DNA of 8,233 nucleotides from Lachnospiraceae bacterium. GTDB taxonomy: Bacteria > Bacillota > Clostridia > Lachnospirales > Lachnospiraceae. Where the stretch lies: NCBI GenBank assembly GCA_022790905.1, contig JAAVYC010000147.1, forward strand, positions 1-8,233. Reading direction: 5' to 3'. Position 1 is the stretch's first letter, and each line of letters opens with the position of its first letter. Under the pieces are notes generated by a model. It was not told the DNA's origin and ran no database searches. It saw nothing but the letters and a program-made list of their open reading frames with translations. This document shows, piece by piece, positions 1-7,094 of the stretch. The position numbers and the translations under genes are program-made.

Positions 1-122
1 GGTGAGATGCCAAGCGGATTGACATTGGCACTAAAACTTGTAATCTCTTCTTTGCGAATGCCGAATATTTTCTCTATTTTTTCTAAATCGCTTCCATGAA
101 AATGGTCTTGATGTTGTAGCAT
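1..122 (-). CDS. CobD-like / histidinol-phosphate aminotransferase-like PLP enzyme, N-terminal fragment
   Basis: Only the first 40 codons are inside the window; the rest lies beyond base 1. The ATG at 122-120 is preceded by GGAGG (135-131, minus strand) with an 8-nt spacer. The peptide has a HGSD motif (residues 9-12) followed by SFSANVNPLG (29-38). This matches the N-terminus of CobD (threonine-phosphate decarboxylase) and related fold-type I aminotransferases, which typically begin HGGD...DFSANINPLG. Members use pyridoxal phosphate to decarboxylate threonine phosphate for cobalamin synthesis or to transaminate histidinol phosphate. The fragment ends before the PLP lysine and the residues that would separate these activities, so the substrate cannot be assigned. 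It is transcribed divergently from the large operon to its right. Confidence 0.65.
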   Translation of the reverse strand, partial: MLQHQDHFHGSDLEKIEKIFGIRKEEITSFSANVNPLGIS

Positions 123-159
123 AATCTATACCTCCGATGTCTGTTGGTCCGAAAGATTG

Positions 160-188
160 TTGCACGAACCTGTAAAATAGTTTATAAT
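160..188 (+). promoter_or_regulatory. Sigma-A-type promoter of the DUF5717 operon
   Basis: TTGCAC (160-165) and a perfect TATAAT (183-188) are separated by 17 bp. Transcription would start near 195, giving a leader of about 50 nt before the TTG start at 246. The -35 box matches the consensus only in TTG, but spacing and -10 are ideal. No other good promoter is apparent inside the short gaps of the operon, so this is the best candidate for driving all five genes. Confidence 0.6.
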
Positions 189-196
189 CCATTATA
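183..196. repeat. Inverted repeat formed by the two facing -10 boxes
   Basis: TATAAT and ATTATA flank a CC centre, a 6-bp-arm inverted repeat. It may only reflect two overlapping promoters, but the arrangement could also be a regulator site. No longer operator-like symmetry is visible around it. Confidence 0.5.
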
Positions 197-218
197 GACA
201 AATTTGGTGAAAAAGCAA
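191..218 (-). promoter_or_regulatory. Divergent sigma-A-type promoter for the aminotransferase-like gene
   Basis: On the minus strand, TTGCTT (218-213) is followed after 16 bp by a perfect TATAAT (196-191). The start point would fall near 184, inside the -10 region of the opposing promoter, leaving a leader of about 60 nt before the ATG at 122. The two -10 boxes form an inverted repeat, TATAAT-CC-ATTATA (183-196). Confidence 0.5.
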
Positions 219-245
219 TAAAAAACCAGGTAAGCAGGTGACATT

Positions 246-3200
246 TTGCGCAGACGGATAAGTGATCTGGCAAACGGAAAATTTGAATATGAGAAGCCGC
301 AGATCGTTTTCTCAAAAGACCGCATCGAGATACAGGTTTTAGAGGGACAGAACTATAGAGGAAGTTTTACGATACAGAGTGAAAATGAGATTCCCATGCG
401 GGGAATGCTCTATACTTCCGATACGCGTATGGAGTGTCTCAATCCCCAATTTGAGGGATTGGAGGTACAGATACAGTTTGAATTTCATAGTGAAGGATTG
501 ACAGAAGGGAATGTTCAAAAAGGGGAGTTCTACATTATTTGTAACCAGAATGAATATAACCTTTCTTTTGTTGTGACGATTTCTAGGCTATATGCAAAAT
601 CCTCTGTTGGAAAAGTCAAGACACTATATGATTTTGCGAAATTAGCGGCGGAGAACCGAAAAGAGGCCTATGAAATTTTTACTTCCCCCATGTTTGCTAA
701 TCTTTTAAAAAAAGAGGACAAAAAAATCTGGATGCTCTATGAGGGATTGAGCAAATCGCCTGTGACGCTGCAGAATCTGGAAGAATTTTTGATCGGGAGC
801 AAGCAAAAAGCAAAGATCTTGTTGACCTTGGAGCAGAGCGAAATAGAGCTTTTGAATGTTCGGGAGACGACAAGAGAAAGTATTTTTTTGATGAAAAATC
901 AATGGGGTTATCTGGAAATGGAGATTTTCTCTGAGGCTGAATTTTTAAAGCCTGTGAGGGAAAAGATGACGACCGAGGATTTTATCGGAAGCGTTCTAGA
1001 ACTGGAATATTTGATTGATGTGGAAAAATTGCACGCGGGCAGAAATTTTGGTAGGCTTCAGATTGCGAGTCCTTACCAGACACTCACTTGTACGATCTGT
1101 GTGTACCAGCAGTCGGAGATGAGAGAGAGAGAGCAGGCTTTGGATGAGACGCGAAAGATCAAAGCAGCGTTTATGAAAAGTTATCTGGACTTTCGCCTCA
1201 GGAAACAGACATTGGGAGCGTGGGCTGAGGAAGCGCTCCGCTTTTTGGAGCCTTTGATTGCAGCTTTCCCAGAGGAACACTGGTATGGTTTGATGAGGGC
1301 GCAAGTGTTTTTTTTGAATGGGCAGAGGCAGGAAGCAGATTGGATTTTGGAGGAAAAGAAAAAGGATATTACAGATAAGAATAGTCCGGCATGGGCATAT
1401 TATCTGTATCTCACAACGCTTATGATCCGGGAAGAAAAGTATGTGGATAAAGTTTTGAAGCAGATAGAGGAGATCTGCTACCACTACCCAAAAGATCTGC
1501 GCTTGCTCTGGATTCTTTTATTTTTGCGCAAAGATTACGCGAAGAATACGTTTGGAAAATACCGCGCCTTGCGGGAATGGATGGTAGATGGCTGTACCAG
1601 TCCCTATTTTTATATCGAGACTTATTTGCTTTTAGAGAGAGAACCCTATATTTTAGCGGAATTAGGCGAATTTGAACGCCGGATTTTACTCTGGGCAATG
1701 AGAAAAGAAGTGCTGACAAAAGAGATTGCGCTGCGAGTGATGGAGTTAGCGGGGGATCGCCGTATATTCGAAAAACAGATCTACGATATTTTATGTGGCT
1801 GTTACACTGTCTGTCCGAGCGAAGAGATGTTGACGGTGATCTGTGCCTATCTGATTAAAGGACAAAAATATGATGTGGGTTATCACCATTGGTATGAAGA
1901 TGGAATTGCCCGCGATCTGCGTCTTGCAGGACTCTATGAGGCGTTTGTCTATTCGATGGATCGAAGGGAAGTGCGCCAGGTTCCGAAGATGCTCCAGATG
2001 TATTTTCGCTATCACAGCAGTCTTCCATATACCAAAAAGGCGGCACTCTATGTCAATATTATTGCGAATCGGGAAGAGCAGCCTTCCGTCTATGCGAGCT
2101 ATGAGCGGATTATGGAAAATTTCGCTTTGGAGCAGATTGTGGATGGCCATCTAGATGACAATCTCGCGGTCATCTATGATACCTTTTTAAGAGAGGCCAT
2201 GATTCAAAAGGAGACGGCGGAGGCGCTGAGTGAATTATTATTCTACCATAAATTAACCTGTTTTGATCCGAACGCGGTTCGGCTCTATGTTGTACACTGG
2301 CAGTTGAAAGAGGGACTAACGGTGCCACTTTGTAATGGGACCGCATACTTTCCGATTTATTCCTCAGAATATATGATTTTTTTGGAGGATCGCCTGGGAA
2401 ATCGCTATGCCTCGAGTATGGAATACCAGCTGGAGAGATTGATGAGACCGGGACGTTTTATTCGCAGATGTATGGAACAGGCGCCGGATTGTCTGTCGTT
2501 TTTTATCTATCTGTTAGATCAAAGGCCTTCCATGGAGACTGTTACGAGGGAGGATACGCTGTTATTACAGAAGTTTTTAAGTTCTGAAAAAATCAGCGAG
2601 GAGTATCGTTCTGATTTGTGTCCCAAAGTAATTCGTCTTTTTCATAAATATGAGATTCCAATCGAGGATGCGGATGCACTTTTAAAAATGGATCCATCCT
2701 ATCTAAATCAGAGTGCTAGAAAATATATGATCGAACTTTTTGTGGACAGGCAGAATTATGAATTGGCATACCAGTGGATACAGATGTATGGGTGTGAGTT
2801 GATCGAGCCGGCGAGTCTAGCAGCAGTGGTGAGTCATATGGTGCAGGACGAAAAATATGAAGAGGATGAACTTCTGACCTATCTGGGTATTGTGGCATTT
2901 TTGCAGGGAGAATACAATGAGACGATTTTAAATTACCTGTGTTCTAATTACGACGGACCGACAAAGATGCTGGGGAAACTCTGGGACGCGGCAAAAAAAG
3001 CCGGTGTCGCTACCTATGAATTAGAAGAGCGCGTTTTGACTCAGATGCTTTACTCGACAGATTATGATATTCACACGGGAGATATTTTTGAGAGCTATTG
3101 TAAAAAGGGCGGACAGGATCTCATAAAAAGAGCTTACATCAATTATTTTGCATACGCCTATTTTGTAGAAAATGTGGTGCTTACTAGCCAATTTATGCAG

Positions 3201-3785
3201 TATCTGATTGCAAAGGAAGAGGCCGGACAGAATCAGACGGAAATCTGTCGGCTTGCCACTCTAAAATATTTGGCATTTTCGCCAAAAGAGCAAAAGGAAC
3301 ATCTTGCTTTGATTGAACGGAGCCTGGCGAGACTTGTGGCGGAAAATAAATACTTCGCGTTTTATAAAAATTTTTCGATAGAAATACAGCAAAAATTTGG
3401 GTTTGAGGATAGGATATTTATTGAATATCACAATCAGCCGAGAAAAAGAGTCTGGCTCTATTATCGGGCAGAGCAGGATGAAGAGTATGAAAAGAGAGAG
3501 ATGCGTGAAAATTATCAGGGGATTTACGTCAGTGCATTTTGTCTGTTTTTTGGAGAGAGTGTACAGTATTATATCAGTCAGGAAGAAAGTGTAGAAAACG
3601 TGATTTTGGAGAGCAATCGGATTTCCGGAGATAACATTTATGCGGGGGAAAAGAGGAGCCGTTTTGCATTATTAAACCGGATGCTTGCTGAGATCGAGCG
3701 AAAAGAGATGGACGAGTCGAGAGATGGTATGTTGGAATATGAAAAGATGGAAACCGTATTTCAGGAGACATTTCGGATTTTATAA
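246..3785 (+). CDS. DUF5717 family protein, large beta-sandwich plus helical-solenoid scaffold
   Basis: 1179 residues, no signal peptide and no membrane segment, so probably cytosolic. The start is TTG at 246, supported by AGGTGA (236-241), by the promoter upstream, and by the N-terminal pattern MRRRISDLANGKF, which fits the DUF5717 family as I recall it; the next ATG would remove it. Residues about 22-113 form a beta-rich, Ig-like region. A second region (about 197-288) repeats its pattern, each ending in a run of short strands around a GLTEGN / KLHAGRN turn. Residues about 295-1050 are almost wholly helical with many aromatic residues, like a TPR/HEAT-type solenoid. The C-terminus (1056-1125) is beta-rich again, with the segment YQGIYVSAFCLFFGE, then a charged helix. 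Function is unknown; a scaffold role is inferred from architecture. It is the first gene of the operon, 11 nt before the Hsp70-like gene. Confidence 0.85.
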   Translation: MRRRISDLANGKFEYEKPQIVFSKDRIEIQVLEGQNYRGSFTIQSENEIPMRGMLYTSDTRMECLNPQFEGLEVQIQFEFHSEGLTEGNVQKGEFYIICNQNEYNLSFVVTISRLYAKSSVGKVKTLYDFAKLAAENRKEAYEIFTSPMFANLLKKEDKKIWMLYEGLSKSPVTLQNLEEFLIGSKQKAKILLTLEQSEIELLNVRETTRESIFLMKNQWGYLEMEIFSEAEFLKPVREKMTTEDFIGSVLELEYLIDVEKLHAGRNFGRLQIASPYQTLTCTICVYQQSEMREREQALDETRKIKAAFMKSYLDFRLRKQTLGAWAEEALRFLEPLIAAFPEEHWYGLMRAQVFFLNGQRQEADWILEEKKKDITDKNSPAWAYYLYLTTLMIREEKYVDKVLKQIEEICYHYPKDLRLLWILLFLRKDYAKNTFGKYRALREWMVDGCTSPYFYIETYLLLEREPYILAELGEFERRILLWAMRKEVLTKEIALRVMELAGDRRIFEKQIYDILCGCYTVCPSEEMLTVICAYLIKGQKYDVGYHHWYEDGIARDLRLAGLYEAFVYSMDRREVRQVPKMLQMYFRYHSSLPYTKKAALYVNIIANREEQPSVYASYERIMENFALEQIVDGHLDDNLAVIYDTFLREAMIQKETAEALSELLFYHKLTCFDPNAVRLYVVHWQLKEGLTVPLCNGTAYFPIYSSEYMIFLEDRLGNRYASSMEYQLERLMRPGRFIRRCMEQAPDCLSFFIYLLDQRPSMETVTREDTLLLQKFLSSEKISEEYRSDLCPKVIRLFHKYEIPIEDADALLKMDPSYLNQSARKYMIELFVDRQNYELAYQWIQMYGCELIEPASLAAVVSHMVQDEKYEEDELLTYLGIVAFLQGEYNETILNYLCSNYDGPTKMLGKLWDAAKKAGVATYELEERVLTQMLYSTDYDIHTGDIFESYCKKGGQDLIKRAYINYFAYAYFVENVVLTSQFMQYLIAKEEAGQNQTEICRLATLKYLAFSPKEQKEHLALIERSLARLVAENKYFAFYKNFSIEIQQKFGFEDRIFIEYHNQPRKRVWLYYRAEQDEEYEKREMRENYQGIYVSAFCLFFGESVQYYISQEESVENVILESNRISGDNIYAGEKRSRFALLNRMLAEIERKEMDESRDGMLEYEKMETVFQETFRIL

Positions 3786-3796
3786 GGGGAATAGTT

Positions 3797-5035
3797 ATGA
3801 GGGAAATTCATTCAGACGAATTGTATATAGGGGTTGACCTGGGAACAGAGTCTGCGATGCTTAGCTATTTTCATTTCGGAATGGAGAGGCCGGCTACTAT
3901 CAGTTTTATCACAGGGAGCGGTGATTATAAGCTTCCGATGGTCATGGCAAAACGAAAAGGCATGGGGAATTGGGTCTATGGAAAAGAGGCATTGCGCATG
4001 GAAAGAGAGGGAAAAGGAACAGCGGTAAATCTCCTCTATCAGCGCGCTTTAAAAGGCGAATCCCTAGAGATAGAGGGAAGAAATTATAAGACGCAGGAAT
4101 TATTTTTACTTTTTTTGAAAAAGATTCTCTCTATTCCAAATAAATTGGATAGACAGAGAAAGATTTCCTATCTGGTTGTCGCAGTAAAAAATGTCACAGA
4201 GGCGGATATTGTTTTGTTGGGACAAGTGCGTGAAGGATTGGAATTGGAAAAAGATCAGTTCGAAGTGGTGGATTACAAGGAATGCTTTTATTTTTATAGT
4301 TGTAATCAGGAAGAATCGTTGCAAAATCACAGAGTTGGTTTGTTTGGCGGAAATGGGAGAGAGATTACCTATCTGGAGTTGGAAAAAGACAGGCAGAAAA
4401 AACCAGTGGTGGTAGAAGTGGGGGAAGAAAAGCTCGGAGTTCTCGGAATGGAGAAGAAAGACGAAATGTTTTTACAGATGGCAGAAAAAGTTCTGGCAAA
4501 AAAAATATTTTCGGCAGTCTATTTTGTGGGAGAGACATTTGACGGGCAGTGGATGTCGGAATCTTTGAAATATATTTGTCGGGGAAGAAGGGCTTTTTTG
4601 GGAAAAAATCTCTATTCTCTGGGAGCTTGTTTTGCGGCGTTTCAAAAAAACAGTAAGAGTTGGAAATATATTTATCTGGGCGACAGTGCTTTTAAAATGA
4701 ATATCAGCCTGAAAGTAAAATGGAAAAATGAACTGGAATTCTATTCGCTGGTGACCGCGGGGGAGAACTGGTATCACAAAAAGCACAGTTGTGATGTGAT
4801 TTTAGATGATACCAATGTGATTGAACTTTGGCTGCAGCATCCCTATGGGAGAGAGGCAAAGATCGAGAATCTGGAAATTGCGGATTTGCCGAGACGGCCG
4901 AATCGAACTACGAGAATTCGGATTGGATTGGAATTACTCTCGGATACGCAGGTAAGAATTACGTTACAGGATATGGGGTTTGGAGAATTCTATTCATCTA
5001 GTGGAAAATCCTGGAATTATACAATGGAGTTTTAG
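3797..5035 (+). CDS. DUF5716 family protein, reduced Hsp70-like ATPase-fold protein
   Basis: 412 residues, with an ATG at 3797 after AAGGGGA (3784-3790). The N-terminus YIGVDLGTESAML (10-22) is a clear phosphate-1 loop of the Hsp70/actin superfamily. KLPMVMA...VYGKEA (45-65) and the block around 98-112 follow the Hsp70 order. The phosphate-2 site reads GLFGGNGREIT (181-191), lacking the usual Asp of DLGGGT. The adenosine-type motif VYFVGE (241-246) follows only about 55 residues later; DnaK has about 145, so subdomain IIB appears absent. The segment NLYSLGACFAA (271-281) matches the Hsp70 VAxGAA helix. Residues about 291-412 resemble the Hsp70 beta substrate-binding domain, with ENLEIADLPRRP (357-368) equivalent to the FNLDGIPPAPRG stretch; no helical lid follows. 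Likely a chaperone-like or scaffolding ATPase homologue; whether it hydrolyses ATP is doubtful. Name by family recall. Confidence 0.82.
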   Translation: MREIHSDELYIGVDLGTESAMLSYFHFGMERPATISFITGSGDYKLPMVMAKRKGMGNWVYGKEALRMEREGKGTAVNLLYQRALKGESLEIEGRNYKTQELFLLFLKKILSIPNKLDRQRKISYLVVAVKNVTEADIVLLGQVREGLELEKDQFEVVDYKECFYFYSCNQEESLQNHRVGLFGGNGREITYLELEKDRQKKPVVVEVGEEKLGVLGMEKKDEMFLQMAEKVLAKKIFSAVYFVGETFDGQWMSESLKYICRGRRAFLGKNLYSLGACFAAFQKNSKSWKYIYLGDSAFKMNISLKVKWKNELEFYSLVTAGENWYHKKHSCDVILDDTNVIELWLQHPYGREAKIENLEIADLPRRPNRTTRIRIGLELLSDTQVRITLQDMGFGEFYSSSGKSWNYTMEF

Positions 5036-5047
5036 CGGAGGAACTAT

Positions 5048-5872
5048 ATGGGACAACTGATTTTATGTATGGGTAAACCAGCGTCAGAGCCATATTATAT
5101 GGAAAGCGCCTCTGTCAATATTTACTCATTAGAGGAGATGAGCTATTATCTGATACGCAATACAGATTTTATTGATACAGATTTTATGTGTGCGGAATTT
5201 TGTGACTGGGTGCGGGATGAAATGCGGCAGGAGGAATTGGCAGATCAATTATCGGATTGGTTAAAGCAGGAAGTGCCTTTATATGAATTTTCAAGGAGAT
5301 TGTTAACGTATATCGGATATGCAACCAGCGAGGAGATGAAAGAGACAGAAAATCTTTTGAAACAATTCGAGACGAAAGATGAATTGGAGCGTCATAAGAT
5401 TCGGGCAGATCGCTTTTTAAGGCGTGGAAAATATACGGTGGCGATAGAAAAATATATCTGGATTCTAGAGAATTTTAAGGAAGAGACAAGAAAAGATTTT
5501 TTGGGAAATGTATGGCATAATCTGGGAGTGGCTTATGCGGGAAATTTTCTCTTTGCACATGCGGCGGAGGCCTTTCACAAAGCGTATGAGTGGAACACGA
5601 ATCCGGAATCTATGAAAGAAGAGATCTTATCGCTTATTCTTTCCGATCAAAAAGGGGAGATAGAGAAAAGGGCGAGAGAATATGAGCTGGGCGAGGAAGC
5701 GCTCAAAGGTTATATGGCGGAGTTGGAAGAGAAAAAAGATAGGGCAAAAGTGAACGAGGCATCTGAAAAGATCAAAATGTGTTATACCCTTTATAAGGAA
5801 AGACAAGAGGAGACATCGGTGCAGGAAATCCGTGGTATGGTGAAGAAATGGAAACAGGCATACAGGGCATAA
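5048..5872 (+). CDS. TPR-repeat protein with a conserved N-terminal region of unknown function
   Basis: 274 residues, with an ATG at 5048 preceded by GGAGG (5037-5041), 6-nt spacer and 12 nt after the Hsp70-like gene. The N-terminal 100 residues (starting MGQLILCMGKPASEPYYME) have the look of a Lachnospiraceae-restricted domain; I recognise its general pattern but no function. Two tetratricopeptide repeats are visible: about 116-142 (A120, G127, Y129, A132, Y136) and about 153-184 (W156, L159, G160, Y163, A174, F176, A179). The rest (203-270) is charged and helical. No signal peptide or membrane segment. TPR domains bind peptides and often dock onto Hsp70 partners, so an adaptor between the Hsp70-like protein and another component is a reasonable inference, not something the sequence proves. 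Confidence 0.8.
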   Translation: MGQLILCMGKPASEPYYMESASVNIYSLEEMSYYLIRNTDFIDTDFMCAEFCDWVRDEMRQEELADQLSDWLKQEVPLYEFSRRLLTYIGYATSEEMKETENLLKQFETKDELERHKIRADRFLRRGKYTVAIEKYIWILENFKEETRKDFLGNVWHNLGVAYAGNFLFAHAAEAFHKAYEWNTNPESMKEEILSLILSDQKGEIEKRAREYELGEEALKGYMAELEEKKDRAKVNEASEKIKMCYTLYKERQEETSVQEIRGMVKKWKQAYRA

Positions 5873-5887
5873 GGCAGGGAATGGGAA

Positions 5888-7081
5888 ATGATGAAGTTAT
5901 TTAGGCGGAAAAAGAAAAAGGAAGAGAATGTACAAAACAAACAAAATATTGAGGAAGTATTAGAACATGTTGTTGCAAGGGAAAACTTTACGGAATCGCC
6001 GGAATTTAGGAAACAGACAGAACATGAGATGTTGGGGTATTGTCAGGAAATTATTGAGACAATCCGGGATCTAGAGGAGACGAAGTCAGAATATCGCGTT
6101 GTCACAGATTATTTAAACGATATCCAAAAGATCAAAGATATTCCTCCGGACGCTCAAAAAGAAATCCGCGATACAGCCAGTAATGTGGCGAAGTTAAACA
6201 AAGCTAGAGATATCTATTTGAATACTTCTCAAAAAATCTCTGACACACAGTTTTTACAGATTCAGCAGGAGGAAAAAGAGATTCCGGAAGCGATACGAAG
6301 GTTAGAGGCAAACGAGACGTATGAGGCGGCAATTCGCAGGGATATGAATTATTTAGAGGGCGAAAAACAGGAATGGATTTACTGCATGGATGAAATAAAG
6401 ACAGAACTGCGCAATATGAGAATTTTTTCCTATGTCTTATTTGCAATTTTTGTGGTCTTTTTGGCTGTGATTTTAATGTTGGAGGGGATTTGGAATGTCG
6501 ATACGAAATGGATGTTCACCTTGCTAGCAGTATCAGCGACCATCGGAGGATTTTTTCTGTACTTTCGACAACAGAGAGACCGTGCGCAGCTAAAGCAGTG
6601 TGAGGCCAATATCAATCGTGCGATTCTCCTTTTAAATAAAATCAAATATAGGTATGTCAACACAAAAAACGCGGTAGATTATGCGTGTGAGAAATATCAC
6701 GTGCACAATTCCAAAGAACTTACCTATATATGGGAACAGTATTTAGAGGCGGTGAAGGAAAAGGAGCAGTATCTACAGACAAATGAGGAGCTGGATTACT
6801 ACAATTCGCGTCTGGTTAAGAGATTGAAAAAGTATAAGCTTTATGACTCAAAAATTTGGGTGTCTAATCCGGAGGCAATCTGCGATGACAGAGAAATGGT
6901 GGAAGTGCAGCATAACCTAATTGTGAGAAGGCAGAAATTAAGGGAGAGACTGGAAGTTGGCACGAAAAATATTTTGCAGATGAGAAAAGATATAGGAGAG
7001 ATCGCAAAAGCGCAGAAGGAACTCGTACCGGAATTGAAAGAGATTATTGCTTCGATAGATAGTCTGGTAAAAGAGAGTTAG
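5888..7081 (+). CDS. Coiled-coil membrane protein with a two-helix hairpin anchor
   Basis: 397 residues. The start may be ATG 5888 (AGGGA at 5876-5880, 7-nt spacer) or the adjacent ATG 5891. The N-terminus is very basic (RRKKKKEE, 6-13). Residues about 45-178 are charged and helical. Two hydrophobic segments follow: about 179-199 and 208-226, joined by a short loop, LEGIWNVDTKW. Positive residues on the outer flanks (RNMR before, RQQRDR after) predict that both termini are cytoplasmic. Residues about 228-305 and 336-397 are again strongly coiled-coil-like. No catalytic motif and no known family recognised. It sits 15 nt after the TPR gene, so it is likely the membrane anchor of the same assembly (inferred from context). 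Confidence 0.8.
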   Translation: MMKLFRRKKKKEENVQNKQNIEEVLEHVVARENFTESPEFRKQTEHEMLGYCQEIIETIRDLEETKSEYRVVTDYLNDIQKIKDIPPDAQKEIRDTASNVAKLNKARDIYLNTSQKISDTQFLQIQQEEKEIPEAIRRLEANETYEAAIRRDMNYLEGEKQEWIYCMDEIKTELRNMRIFSYVLFAIFVVFLAVILMLEGIWNVDTKWMFTLLAVSATIGGFFLYFRQQRDRAQLKQCEANINRAILLLNKIKYRYVNTKNAVDYACEKYHVHNSKELTYIWEQYLEAVKEKEQYLQTNEELDYYNSRLVKRLKKYKLYDSKIWVSNPEAICDDREMVEVQHNLIVRRQKLRERLEVGTKNILQMRKDIGEIAKAQKELVPELKEIIASIDSLVKES

Positions 7082-7094
7082 AAAGGAATCCAAT

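Noticed and set aside
996..1484. 162-codon open frame on the minus strand inside the DUF5717 gene
   Set aside because: No ribosome site worth naming, no domain pattern, and it lies wholly inside a well-supported coding gene; it is a shadow frame.
1791..2154. Overlapping open frames on both strands within DUF5717 (about 94-119 codons)
   Set aside because: Same reason: low-complexity composition typical of shadow frames and no independent start signals.
4472..4786. 104-codon minus-strand frame within the Hsp70-like gene
   Set aside because: It covers the conserved adenosine motif and beta domain of the plus-strand gene; no sign of independent coding.
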